DNA of 64,000 nt. It comes from CAYQVW01 sp964421245 (GTDB taxonomy: Bacteria; Margulisbacteria; WOR-1; XYC2-FULL-46-14). Below are positions 42,297 through 50,847 of the stretch, one piece after another. How positions within the stretch are numbered: position 1 is the first letter of the stretch; each line of letters begins with the position of its first letter. The notes beneath the pieces are model-generated. The model ran no database searches and was not told the origin of the DNA. It worked only from the letters and a program-made list of their open reading frames with translations. The position numbers and the translations under genes were made by a program. The stretch spans positions 65,164 to 129,163 of the forward strand of contig CAYQVW010000003.1 in assembly GCA_964421245.1 (NCBI GenBank), in the 5' to 3' direction.

Positions 42297-43008
42297 TATA
42301 AAGCTAATCATCCAATACAACGGTACAGGGTTTTCTGGTTATGAAATACAGCCTAATAAGCGAACTGTTCGTGGTGAGCTTGAGAAGGCCCTTCATAAGC
42401 TTTTTAAAGAGAAGATAAAACTTATTAGTGCCTCTAGAACAGATTCTGGGGTTCATGCTTTCTGTAATGTTGTTAACTTCAAAATTGAGAAGACCTCTAT
42501 TCCTATTTCGAGAATTGCTAAAGCCTTAAATAGTTTGCTCCCAAAAGATATAAGAGTAGAGACATGCCATGGCATGTCCGTACAGTTTAATGCCCGCTAC
42601 GATGCTAAAAATAAGAACTATGAATATTTAATTTATAATGGAGAAATATTACCGCCAGCGCTATTAAATTTGGCTTGGCATGTGAAGCCAAAGCTTAATT
42701 TAGCTAAGATGAAAAAGAAGGCAAAGAGCTTAGTTGGAACCCATGATTTTTCTGATTATTGTGCTGCAGGAGGGGATGATACTAATTTCGTACGTACCCT
42801 CTATAGTGTTTCAGTTAAAAAGAAATTCGTGAAAATCTGGGATGGTTGTAAGTTGGAAGTTGTTAGTTGTAAGTTTACCGGCAGCGGCTTTTTGTATAAA
42901 ATGGTTCGTCTAATGGTTGGTTCATTAGTTGAAGCTGGACTCGGTAAAAAATCCCAACGCTGCTGTGCCCCAGCGCAGGGATTATGTCTCGCAAAGATTG
43001 ATTATTAA
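42265..43008 (+). CDS. truA: tRNA pseudouridine(38-40) synthase TruA
   Basis: 247 aa from GTG 42265; a TTG at 42280 is an alternative, since the conserved part begins IKLIIQYNGTGFSGYEIQ. Catalytic Asp is in SASRTDSGVHA near residue 54; KFTGSGFLYKMVRLMVG is the C-terminal signature. Residues 99-107 (ETCHGMSVQ) are encoded by a palindromic element, yet the distance between DIRV and FNARYDA equals that of E. coli TruA, so the element replaced residues. The C-terminus (GKKSQRCCAPAQGLCLAKIDY) lacks roughly ten residues usually found before the PAxGL motif. The gene converges on a lipoprotein gene. Confidence 0.92.
   Translation: MLKQRLSKSSNIKLIIQYNGTGFSGYEIQPNKRTVRGELEKALHKLFKEKIKLISASRTDSGVHAFCNVVNFKIEKTSIPISRIAKALNSLLPKDIRVETCHGMSVQFNARYDAKNKNYEYLIYNGEILPPALLNLAWHVKPKLNLAKMKKKAKSLVGTHDFSDYCAAGGDDTNFVRTLYSVSVKKKFVKIWDGCKLEVVSCKFTGSGFLYKMVRLMVGSLVEAGLGKKSQRCCAPAQGLCLAKIDY
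42559..42585 (+). repeat. Palindromic element, copy 8 (in truA)
   Basis: GACATGCCATGGCATGTC palindrome, tail CGTACAG; read in frame as ETCHGMSVQ. Confidence 0.85.
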
Positions 43009-43769
43009 TTCAAACTTGTTGCGACAGCTGCTCCAGAATCAAGGTCAATAACGTAACTTCCAGTTGATCCAGTTAGATAAGTCATTGTGGCCGATGATGT
43101 GCCATTAAAGGTCATCTGAGCAGTATAGGCAACACTTCCATCATATGTACAGGTAATTGTTACTACTCCAGTTGGGTATCCAGAAGTTGAAACAAGAAAG
43201 CTGTCATAGTCTAGAGTACAGGTATAATCTTTTGCATTGTAGGTACTGGTGTAAGTAATTGGTCCATCAATTGCTTTGGCTGTTTGATAGTTTACAAATT
43301 TTAATGGGGTAGTTTTGCTATCTCCAAGCGACATAGAGAAAGTTCCATTGCTATTTGTGATGCTATAGGCTGTATGGGTCCATAAATCACTTAAGTTTGA
43401 GGTTGTTGCACCATCTAGTTTTAGAGCGGTATCAACCAATCCTACGTCAGATCTCCACATTTTAAAATAATAAGTAATAGAAAATGTTATTCCGGCACTA
43501 GAATAGTTATTACTAGAGCTCCACCAACCATCCGAACTATCATAAGTCGGGGTTGCAGGGGTCTTAGCTGTTACCTTTCCGGTAGAGAGAGTTGTAGCTG
43601 CGACAGCAATAATAGCGTTATCTATGCTCAAGCTGTATTTTGCCAGAGTTCCAGAGGCACCTGCAACTGTTGTTTCTGGAGGTGCACCACTGCCGCTGCC
43701 CTGATTACAACCAGACATGGACATTATTACCAATGCGAAAATTAATAGTAAACCAAATATTTTTTTCAT
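43005..43769 (-). CDS. Putative lipoprotein of unknown function
   Basis: 254 aa. The N-terminus MKKIFGLLLIFALVIMSMSGC ends in a lipobox (SMSG|C, Cys 21), followed by a Gly/Ser-rich linker, so an acylated envelope protein is likely. The rest is rich in Thr, Ser and Tyr, with repeated strand patterns such as TYYFKMW, YTSTYNAKDYTCTLDYDSF and VTITCTYDGSVAYTAQMTF, suggesting a beta-sandwich or beta-barrel-like fold. Two Cys in the C-terminal half could form a disulfide. GGAGGG precedes ATG 43769. I do not recognise the family. Ends four bases inside truA. Confidence 0.75.
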   Translation of the reverse strand: MKKIFGLLLIFALVIMSMSGCNQGSGSGAPPETTVAGASGTLAKYSLSIDNAIIAVAATTLSTGKVTAKTPATPTYDSSDGWWSSSNNYSSAGITFSITYYFKMWRSDVGLVDTALKLDGATTSNLSDLWTHTAYSITNSNGTFSMSLGDSKTTPLKFVNYQTAKAIDGPITYTSTYNAKDYTCTLDYDSFLVSTSGYPTGVVTITCTYDGSVAYTAQMTFNGTSSATMTYLTGSTGSYVIDLDSGAAVATSLN

Positions 43770-43835
43770 GATTTTACCCTCCAGATACTTATGATATAAT
43801 TAAAGTATAAAAATGTCAAAGGAAGGGGAATAAAA

Positions 43836-45416
43836 ATGAAAGTACTTGCCTCAGATAAGATTGCAGAAGTTGGTCTCAAGATGCTAAAGGATGCGGGAAT
43901 CGAAGCCGAGATGATTACGGGTAAATCCGAAGACGAATTGGTAAAAATAATTGGTGATTATGATGCGTTGGTTATCCGTTCGGCTACTAAGGTTACTCCA
44001 AAAATACTTGAAGCGGCAAAAAACCTCAAGATTGTTGGACGAGCTGGGGTTGGTGTAGATAACGTCGATTTGGCTGCTGCTACTAAACACGGAGTTATTG
44101 TTGTTAATTCTCCAGAAGGGAATACTGTTGCTGCGGCAGAACATTCTGTTGCCATGTTGATGTCAATGGCTCGCAATATTCCTCAGGCCTGTGCAAAGTT
44201 AAAGAGTGGTAAATGGGATAAAAAATCTTATAAAGGGGTTGAAGTTTTAAACAAAACTTTGGGAGTTATTGGTCTTGGTAAAATTGGTCGACATGTTGCA
44301 TCCTGTGCTATTGGACTTGGAATGAAAATTGTAGGATATGATCCTTTTATATCTGAAGAATATGCTAAAAGTTTAGGGATCGAATTGGCTGATCTTGATA
44401 CCCTTTATTCAAGGGCTGATTTTATTACTTTGCATCTTCCAAAAAATAAAGACACTCTTAATTTGATCAATAAGGATTCTATTAATAAGATGAAAAAGGG
44501 AGTTAGACTTCTAAACGTTGCCCGTGGAGGAATTGTAAACGAAGCTGATCTCTGTGAGGCCTTAAAATCAGGTAAAATTGTTGCAGCTGCAATTGACGTG
44601 TTCGAGAAAGAGCCCTGCTCTGCATCTCCTTTATTTGAACTTGATAACGCAATTGTAACTCCTCATCTTGGCGCATCAACAGCTGAGGCTCAGGTCAATG
44701 TTGCGGTAGATGTAGTTGAACAGATAATAGAAGTTTTAAAGGGAGGAATGGCTCGTTCCGCGGTTAATATTCCATCTTTTAAGCCAGATGTTTTGAAAAA
44801 AATCCAACCTTTTATTTCTCTATCTGAAAAACTTGGTACTTTAGCTGGACAATTAGTTGATGGCGGTGTTTCAAAAGTAGAAGTCTCTTATTCTGGAGAG
44901 GTTGCAGAATCAGAAGTTGCACCTTTAACCACTGCGGTTCTAAAGGGTATGCTTACACCTATTTTAGGACCTACTGTTAATTTTGTAAATGCTCCGCTTG
45001 TTGCAAAAGATAGAAAAATCGTTGTAACAGAAACAAAGTTAAAGGATTCAAAAGATTATACTAATCTTGTTTCGATAAAAGTCTCCAGTTCGAAGGGAAC
45101 TCGGGAAGTCGGAGGAACTGTTTTTGGTAACGGTGATCAGAAATTAGTTGTCTTGGATGGTTTTTCGGTTGATGCTGATCCAACCGGCTACCTTTTGATT
45201 CTTTCAAACATTGACCAACCTGGAATGATTGGTAAAGTTGGTTCTCTTCTGGGAAAACATAAGATTAATATTGCCTCTATGGACGTTGGAAGAAAGAAAG
45301 TGGGACAGAACGCAGTAATGGTCTTAAACGTTGATAATACTGTCTCCGATAAGGTTATTGAAGAATTGAATAAGGTTGATGGGATTTCTGAGGCAAAAGT
45401 TGTTTCTTTGGGGTAA
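43836..45416 (+). CDS. serA: D-3-phosphoglycerate dehydrogenase, long form with ACT domain
   Basis: 526 aa. Substrate-binding domain, NAD-binding VIGLGKIGRHVA near residue 146, catalytic Arg (NVARGGIVNE), Glu (DVFEKEP) and His (TPHLGASTAEAQ), then the ASB domain and a C-terminal ACT domain (LLILSNIDQPGMIGKVGSLL) for serine feedback. Oxidises 3-phosphoglycerate in the first step of serine synthesis. AAAGGAAGGGG ribosome site. It sits downstream of the class V aminotransferase and truA. Confidence 0.97.
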   Translation: MKVLASDKIAEVGLKMLKDAGIEAEMITGKSEDELVKIIGDYDALVIRSATKVTPKILEAAKNLKIVGRAGVGVDNVDLAAATKHGVIVVNSPEGNTVAAAEHSVAMLMSMARNIPQACAKLKSGKWDKKSYKGVEVLNKTLGVIGLGKIGRHVASCAIGLGMKIVGYDPFISEEYAKSLGIELADLDTLYSRADFITLHLPKNKDTLNLINKDSINKMKKGVRLLNVARGGIVNEADLCEALKSGKIVAAAIDVFEKEPCSASPLFELDNAIVTPHLGASTAEAQVNVAVDVVEQIIEVLKGGMARSAVNIPSFKPDVLKKIQPFISLSEKLGTLAGQLVDGGVSKVEVSYSGEVAESEVAPLTTAVLKGMLTPILGPTVNFVNAPLVAKDRKIVVTETKLKDSKDYTNLVSIKVSSSKGTREVGGTVFGNGDQKLVVLDGFSVDADPTGYLLILSNIDQPGMIGKVGSLLGKHKINIASMDVGRKKVGQNAVMVLNVDNTVSDKVIEELNKVDGISEAKVVSLG

Positions 45417-46170
45417 ACGAAAAAAGATTGGAATAGCTCTTGGTGGAGGAGTGGCCCGCGGCCTGGCTCATATCGGGGTCTTAAAAGCCTTAAAGAAGAA
45501 AAAAATTCCAATTGACTATATTGCTGCAACCTCATCCGGCTCTATTTTTGGTGCTCTCTTTGCATTTGGAATTGATCCCTCCTATATGGAAGAAATTGCA
45601 AATAAAAGTATTATTAACCTTTTTCAGGTTTCTGTTAACCAGATCAATCCTTTTGCAGAAGACGAAATTGCCTCTTTAATCAGACGAGAAATTGGAAGAG
45701 CTCATTTTAGTGACGCGGGTATTCCCTTGGCGGTAGTTGCCCAAGATATAAAGACTGGCAAAAGAGTTATTCTAAAGAGTGGCAGTGTTGCAAAAGCTGT
45801 TTCTGCTAGCTGTGCTTTTCCAGGTATATTTAAACCAAAGAAAATAGCGGGAAAAACCCTAATTGATGGGGGTGGTGCTGATAATCTTCCCGTTTCGGTT
45901 GTGTCTAAAATGGGTGCCGGTATTACAATTGCGGTTGATGTTCTCCCAAAGAGGGCTTTGAAAAAAGATCCAAAAAATCCGATTCAATTAATGGGACGTG
46001 CGATTGATTTGGTAATTAAAAAGATGGGGGAGGAGAGTCGACAAGCGGCCGATATTTTAATTGAACCAGATATTCCTCCCGAGATTTGGCACACCGATTT
46101 TCATAAAGCAAAAACCCTGATAAAAATTGGTGAACAGGCTGTTGCCAAGTTAAAGCTTGATCGAAAGTGA
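45376..46170 (+). CDS. Patatin-like phospholipase (RssA/NTE type)
   Basis: About 264 aa. Oxyanion-hole loop ALGGGVARGLAHIGVL, nucleophile elbow ATSSGSIFGA with Ser near residue 55, and catalytic Asp in LIDGGGADNLPV (DGG). The elbow has Ala where most patatins have the first Gly of GxSxG. No signal peptide, so cytosolic or peripheral to the inner membrane; likely acyl hydrolase on phospholipids. Start is uncertain: TTG 45376, ATG 45379, or TTG 45400, the last having GAGG six bases upstream. All overlap serA. The 3' end overlaps the convergent regulator gene by 21 bases. Confidence 0.88.
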   Translation: MMGFLRQKLFLWGKRKKIGIALGGGVARGLAHIGVLKALKKKKIPIDYIAATSSGSIFGALFAFGIDPSYMEEIANKSIINLFQVSVNQINPFAEDEIASLIRREIGRAHFSDAGIPLAVVAQDIKTGKRVILKSGSVAKAVSASCAFPGIFKPKKIAGKTLIDGGGADNLPVSVVSKMGAGITIAVDVLPKRALKKDPKNPIQLMGRAIDLVIKKMGEESRQAADILIEPDIPPEIWHTDFHKAKTLIKIGEQAVAKLKLDRK

Positions 46171-47496
46171 TTCCATTCTAGAGTTTAGCGTCGAACGTGC
46201 AATATTTAATAGTTTGGCTGCCTTTGTTTGATTCCCATTGGCTGCTTTTAATGTCATTTCAATATAGTTTTTTTCAAATTCACGGCAGGCATCTTGTAGT
46301 GGTTTTGCGGCCCCGCTTTTTTCAAAGTTGATTCCCAGGAGATGTTCTTTTTTAATTGTATCTTGGTCTGATAACACTACTGCTCTTTCAATTAGATTTT
46401 GTAACTCCCTAACATTTCCAGGGAATTTGTAATTCATAAGTTGACTTAAGGCATGCGGGCTAATAGACTTCACTTTTTTATTTAGAATAGCATTGAATTT
46501 GTTGATAAAATACTCAACAAAAAGAGAAATATCTTCTTTTCTTTCTCGTAGTGCTTCAAGTTTAATTGGAATAACATTTATTCGATAGTATAGATCTTCT
46601 CTGAATTTTCCATTTTTAATTTCGTTTTCAAAATCTATGTTAGTTGCTGCGATTATGCGAACGTTAACAGGAATAGTATTATTCCCACCGATTCTAGCAA
46701 TTGCTCTCTCCTCTAGTACCCGCAATAATTTTGATTGCATAGATGCTGGCATGCTGCCTATTTCGTCTAAAAATATTGTTCCAAGGTTGGCATGTTCAAA
46801 TTTGCCAATTCTGCGCTCCATTGCTCCAGTAAAAGCTCCTCTCTCATGACCAAACAGTTCTGATTCAAGCAAGTTTTCTGGAATTGCAGCACAATTGATT
46901 GCGACAAAAGGTTGATTAGCACGATTAGATAGTCGGTGAATCTCTTTTGCAACAATCTCTTTTCCGGTTCCCGATTCTCCGGTTATGAGTACTGTGCTTG
47001 GAGTAGGGGCGGTTGTTTGAATCAGCTTTCTAAGTTGTTCTGTTTGTACCGATTTTCCGATTAGATCCGAGTACTTTGATGCTTCTTTAAGGCTTTCTTT
47101 TAAATATCGATTTTCTTTTTGTAATTTTGCTATTTTTTGAGCTTTTTCTACTACTGCTAATAATTCTTCTACATCAAAAGGTTTAGCAATATAATCAAGA
47201 GCTGAGAGCTTCATACATTCAACCGCAGACTTAATATCATTTGAGGCTGAAACGATAATAATTGGGATTTCTGAATCTATCTCTTTTATTTTTTTTAGGG
47301 TTTCAATCCCATCCATCTTAGGTAAACGTAGATCGAGTAGAATTGTCGAATAGCTCTCTTTTTTTAATTCTTCTAATCCTTCAAAACCGTTTGATACAGA
47401 AATGGGCAAATAGTCCTTTTTTAGCACTGATTTTAGGGTTTCTTGCATTACCTCTTCGTCTTCGATTATGAGAATTCTGTTTTTTTCTTTTTTCAT
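46150..47496 (-). CDS. NtrC-family sigma54-dependent response regulator
   Basis: 448 aa from ATG 47496 (MKKEKNRILIIEDEE), chosen because AGGAGAA lies eleven bases upstream; the frame is open further to 47544. Receiver domain with IEDEE, phospho-Asp in LLDLRLPKMDG and Lys in IAKPF. AAA+ domain with Walker A GESGTGKE, the sigma54-contact motif GAFTGA and Walker B GTIFLDEIG. C-terminal Fis-type helix-turn-helix (NQTKAAKLLNIARSTLNSRM). Complete and probably functional. No histidine kinase is next to it, and I see no convincing -24/-12 promoter in the neighbouring spacers, so targets are unknown. Confidence 0.95.
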   Translation of the reverse strand: MKKEKNRILIIEDEEVMQETLKSVLKKDYLPISVSNGFEGLEELKKESYSTILLDLRLPKMDGIETLKKIKEIDSEIPIIIVSASNDIKSAVECMKLSALDYIAKPFDVEELLAVVEKAQKIAKLQKENRYLKESLKEASKYSDLIGKSVQTEQLRKLIQTTAPTPSTVLITGESGTGKEIVAKEIHRLSNRANQPFVAINCAAIPENLLESELFGHERGAFTGAMERRIGKFEHANLGTIFLDEIGSMPASMQSKLLRVLEERAIARIGGNNTIPVNVRIIAATNIDFENEIKNGKFREDLYYRINVIPIKLEALRERKEDISLFVEYFINKFNAILNKKVKSISPHALSQLMNYKFPGNVRELQNLIERAVVLSDQDTIKKEHLLGINFEKSGAAKPLQDACREFEKNYIEMTLKAANGNQTKAAKLLNIARSTLNSRMESLSIKL

Positions 47497-47581
47497 TTGT
47501 TGTTTTCTCCTATTAAGTTTAGCATTCGATTTATTTATTGTCACTAATATTGCTCCCTAATTTTGTTTATCTCTAAATACT

Positions 47582-47980
47582 CTAATTATAGCCTCTCAAT
47601 ATTCTTCTATAAATCATGTTTTTTCTGTTTAAACTGGCTAAAATTCCCAACTCAAGCTTGCTTTGTTTTAAATAACCTAATACTTGCATAATATCTCTTG
47701 GGGTGAATCTGGGAGCAACTTTTAGTTCTAGTACTATTTTTTGTTCGATAATAAAGTCGAGACGATATCTGCTTAGTTTGTTTCCGTCGTATAGTAGATC
47801 AACCCAGGCTTCTTCAATAAAAATAATTTTTTGTTTTGATAGTTCTCTTCTGATTGCCGCTTGATATATTCTTTCTTGATATCCTCCCCCAAGCTCATTG
47901 TATACTTTGTATAGTATTCCAACTAGCCTGTAGCTTAATTCTGGATGAAGCAATTCACTCATAATGGGTATATGTAGCAA
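47582..47980 (-). CDS. GxxExxY protein (PD-(D/E)XK nuclease-like)
   Basis: 132 aa. The family motif is visible as GGGYQERIYQAA (GxxExxY), followed by YRLDFIIEQKIVLELKV, where Asp and Glu-Leu-Lys fit a PD-(D/E)XK nuclease core, and then QVLGYLKQSKLELGILASL. Such proteins occur in multiple copies in candidate-phylum genomes; the function is unknown, with a nuclease role inferred from the fold. TTG 47980 has AGGA upstream; ATG 47962 (MSELLHPEL) is the alternative. Downstream of it is the regulator gene on the same strand. Confidence 0.8.
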   Translation of the reverse strand: MLHIPIMSELLHPELSYRLVGILYKVYNELGGGYQERIYQAAIRRELSKQKIIFIEEAWVDLLYDGNKLSRYRLDFIIEQKIVLELKVAPRFTPRDIMQVLGYLKQSKLELGILASLNRKNMIYRRILRGYN

Positions 47981-48168
47981 TTTTTGTTCCTGAAACCCAA
48001 AAACAAATTTTCATTATAATGACAGTAAAAATATTAATAGTGTGATTGTTATTAACCCTCTAACTGCCGACATTTCGTACACTTTTGTTCGATCAGACCG
48101 AGTCGATTAGGGGATTAGGGATATTCTAATTCGAGAGATAATTTGTGCAAAATGTTATTTCGTTATGA

Positions 48169-48174
48169 TAAAAT
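48169..48174 (+). promoter_or_regulatory. Extended -10 of recO, leaderless type
   Basis: TGA-TAAAAT, eight bases, ATG 48183; no Shine-Dalgarno site. TATGAT at 48164-48169 is an overlapping alternative. Confidence 0.45.
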
Positions 48175-48182
48175 CATTCAAT

Positions 48183-48728
48183 ATGGCACTATACAAAACA
48201 AGAGGAATCGTATTGGGCAGTAGACCCTTTGACGAAAACGCTAAACTCGTAACGATCTTCGCAAAAGACCACGGAAAGATCACGGTAATTGCCAAAGGGG
48301 CCAAGAGGCCGACCTCAAAGTTTGGGGGGAGGCTCGAGACCTTTACCTATGCCGAATTATTGCTGGCCAAGGGTAAAAGTCTGGATATATTGAGTCAAAT
48401 GGAGGTTGTTGAGTCTTTTCAAGCGATAAGGGAGAATCCGGCTTGGCTAAACCTATCTTTTTATTTTGTTAAGATAATTCAGAATGCCAGTTTACAAGGG
48501 CATAAGAACAATAGGATGCTCAAACTGTTGCTAACCAGCCTAAAAAAAATAATTGATGGCCCGCCTGGTCAAAGTTTAGAATATATAGTAAAATTCTTTG
48601 AGGTTAATTTTTTAAAGATTGAAGGGCTATATCGCGGGGATCGAATGACAGAAGATCTAATAACCGAACATATAGAGAAAGATGTGAGATGGTGGAAAAA
48701 TCAAGTTCTAGCGACTCAAGATTTATAG
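48183..48728 (+). CDS. recO: DNA repair protein RecO, short form
   Basis: 181 aa from ATG 48183 (MALYKTRGIVLGSRPFDENAK). N-terminal OB fold with KLVTIFAKDHGKITVIAKGAKRP and GRLETFTYAELLLAKG is clearly RecO. The C-terminal helical part ends early (KDVRWWKNQVLATQDL) and the Cys4 zinc site of typical 240-residue RecO is missing. RecO loads RecA with RecR on SSB-coated gaps. It overlaps the MFS gene by 40 bases, so the short C-terminus may reflect erosion by overlap or a lineage trait. Confidence 0.85.
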   Translation: MALYKTRGIVLGSRPFDENAKLVTIFAKDHGKITVIAKGAKRPTSKFGGRLETFTYAELLLAKGKSLDILSQMEVVESFQAIRENPAWLNLSFYFVKIIQNASLQGHKNNRMLKLLLTSLKKIIDGPPGQSLEYIVKFFEVNFLKIEGLYRGDRMTEDLITEHIEKDVRWWKNQVLATQDL

Positions 48729-49909
48729 CAGTATTATCAAACGCACGTTTTATGTTGCTTTGGCTGGGTCAGGTAACATCGCAAACTGCGGACCGTGTTT
48801 TTGTTTATGTACTTATGATCGTTGCCTATTCATTAACCAAGAGCAATCTTGGTGTATCTCTTCCTCTTTTAGCTTTTGGAATCCCATCTGTATTGTTTTC
48901 TTCCTTTGCAGGGGTATATGTTGATAAATTAGATCGCAAAGGGATTTTATTGGTTACCAATCTTGTCCGTGGATTGCTAATATTACTCATAATTCCGTTA
49001 GCCACAAAATCGTTGGCTTTACTCTTTTTAATCAGTTTTCTGGTTTATACAGCTACTCAGTTTTTTGCACCGGCCGAAACATCTGCCATTCCAGATTTTG
49101 TTGACAAGCGACATCTTATTGTGGCTAATTCATTTTTTATGATTACCTGGATGGCCTCATCAGTTGTCGGTTTTGGATTAGGTGCTCCGTTAGTTAACTT
49201 TTTTGGCAAGAGTACCACCTTTGTTATTTCGGCCTCCCTTTATTTTGTCTCAGCAGGTGCAATTCTGCTTATTCCTTTTAAATTGAAGCAGAGATTAGTA
49301 AATAAAAAGACTCATGTTATGCAGGATTTAAGAGAGGGATTTAGTTTTATCAAACACAATCAAATTATTCAGTTTTCTTTATTAAAGCTTTTTGTTGCAG
49401 CGGCAGCAATAGCGGTTTTATCTCTTTTGGCTATTGGTTATGCAAAAGATATATTGCAAATTGGAGAAAAGAATTTTGGATACTTAATTCTAGTTGTTGG
49501 GGCAGGGATGGGGACTGGGATGACCCCATTAGAGCGGTTAAGCCATTATGTTAAAAAAGGAACAATTGTGGTCGGGAGTTTTGTTGGTTCAGGAATTGTG
49601 CTTATTATGATGTCTTATGTTCATGACCTTTATCAGGCCTTGGCTCTAATTTTTCTGCTTGGTGTGGGGAACATTTTTATTACATCGTCAATTCAGACTA
49701 TCATGCAGCATAGAATACCTGCTCACATTCGGGGACGAGTCTTTGGTGTACAGAATATGGTTATCAATTCTGCTTTTACCTTTCCGGTAGTTCTATTTGG
49801 TCTCTTTGCAGATATGTGGGGGGTTCCTTTCTCTCTTGCAATTTTGGGATGGGTAGTCTTGGGGATGGGTTTACTCGGTATTTTCCTTCCGAAATTCAAA
49901 GAAGTGTGA
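48689..49909 (+). CDS. MFS transporter
   Basis: 406 aa, about twelve predicted membrane helices. Motif-A-like loop GVYVDKLDRKGILL between helices 2 and 3, FFAPAETSAIPDFVDK and HIRGRVFGVQNMV are typical of the MFS_3/EntS-type branch of permeases. Substrate not predictable. It starts inside recO (ATG 48689) and is probably coupled to it. Confidence 0.85.
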   Translation: MVEKSSSSDSRFIAVLSNARFMLLWLGQVTSQTADRVFVYVLMIVAYSLTKSNLGVSLPLLAFGIPSVLFSSFAGVYVDKLDRKGILLVTNLVRGLLILLIIPLATKSLALLFLISFLVYTATQFFAPAETSAIPDFVDKRHLIVANSFFMITWMASSVVGFGLGAPLVNFFGKSTTFVISASLYFVSAGAILLIPFKLKQRLVNKKTHVMQDLREGFSFIKHNQIIQFSLLKLFVAAAAIAVLSLLAIGYAKDILQIGEKNFGYLILVVGAGMGTGMTPLERLSHYVKKGTIVVGSFVGSGIVLIMMSYVHDLYQALALIFLLGVGNIFITSSIQTIMQHRIPAHIRGRVFGVQNMVINSAFTFPVVLFGLFADMWGVPFSLAILGWVVLGMGLLGIFLPKFKEV

Positions 49910-49940
49910 AATTTTTCAAAAACCCTCTCGATATAAATCT

Positions 49941-50825
49941 ATGAGATTTAGAATAACTGGAAGTAGGCGAGGGGAACTATTTAATTTACATTCAAGGAAA
50001 TTGTTGGTGCGGCCCAGCTATCATATAGATAGTCGCTATACGCAAGGTGATAATTTACTAGATCGTGTTACCTCATCTCTGGGAGTATCCAAGCAACATG
50101 AAACTAAAGTTCGGAAAAATTTAGACGAACTATATAGAAGAACTCATCCTGATTTATTTGTAGATGAAACAAGAGTCCCTTATAATGATCCTTTAGTGTC
50201 GGGATCGTTAAGTAAAGAGTTGTTGGTTGGTCTCCCAGATGTGATTCCAAAAGAAGCACTTGGTTTGCGAAGAGAGGAACGATCACCACGCAAACTTAAA
50301 GTGGCAGAAATTATCTTTGGCCGCTTGCTTCCGGAAGAAGTTTTTATTGATTCAGATTCCAAAGCGGGTTTGCCTGCACATAGATTAGGTAGTTCTGTTC
50401 ATGTTCCGAAACCCTCCCTTGTTTTATCTGAAATAAGTTCTGAGGTAGAAGGTACTATTATTGGAGAATTCGGGGCTTATAAGGCAGCTGAGCGTTTTGT
50501 ATTTGCAAGTCGCGGGCATTTTTGTTGTGGAACATTTCTTTACATAATAGTATTGACGCAAATTGAGCATTGTAATCTTACCAGTTTTCCTGTACCCCTA
50601 GAAGTGCTCAAGACTTCACCAGTACGTGCAATTAATCAGGGGTTTAAGATGGACTTGCTTGATAAAAAAAGCCCTGCATCAGTGGTGCAGCGTCTAAAAC
50701 AATTTCTTAAGCAAAAGCTGTCCCTTGATCCTAAAAATCATTTAACTAAAAACGACTATCATAAAATACTCGATTTTCTTTGGGATAATAGAGAGAAATC
50801 CTTAAAAGATGCAATTTCTGAATAG
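49941..50825 (+). CDS. Unknown protein with a HPD tripeptide (J-domain-like segment)
   Basis: 294 aa, no signal peptide or membrane helix. Residues about 40-85 (LLDRVTSSLGVS..., then LDELYRRTHPDLFV, then NDPLVSGSLSKELL) resemble the HPDLF-type J-like segment of DUF4460 proteins: a basic helix ending in HPD, followed by a loop and another helix. The rest matches no family I know; RGHFCCGTFLYIIVL is a hydrophobic Cys-containing patch near residue 192, and the C-terminal 60 residues look helical (SVVQRLKQFLKQKL). A TATAAA lies three bases before the start codon and there is no Shine-Dalgarno site, so the start is tentative. Confidence 0.6.
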   Translation: MRFRITGSRRGELFNLHSRKLLVRPSYHIDSRYTQGDNLLDRVTSSLGVSKQHETKVRKNLDELYRRTHPDLFVDETRVPYNDPLVSGSLSKELLVGLPDVIPKEALGLRREERSPRKLKVAEIIFGRLLPEEVFIDSDSKAGLPAHRLGSSVHVPKPSLVLSEISSEVEGTIIGEFGAYKAAERFVFASRGHFCCGTFLYIIVLTQIEHCNLTSFPVPLEVLKTSPVRAINQGFKMDLLDKKSPASVVQRLKQFLKQKLSLDPKNHLTKNDYHKILDFLWDNREKSLKDAISE

Positions 50826-50835
50826 GGTTATATGT

Positions 50836-50841
50836 TAAAAT
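50836..50841 (+). promoter_or_regulatory. Extended -10 of the radical SAM gene, leaderless type
   Basis: TGT-TAAAAT, six bases, ATG 50848. The box sits within an inverted repeat (CATATGTTAA-type half-sites around 50830-50850), so regulator binding is possible. Confidence 0.45.
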
Positions 50842-50847
50842 TAACAT

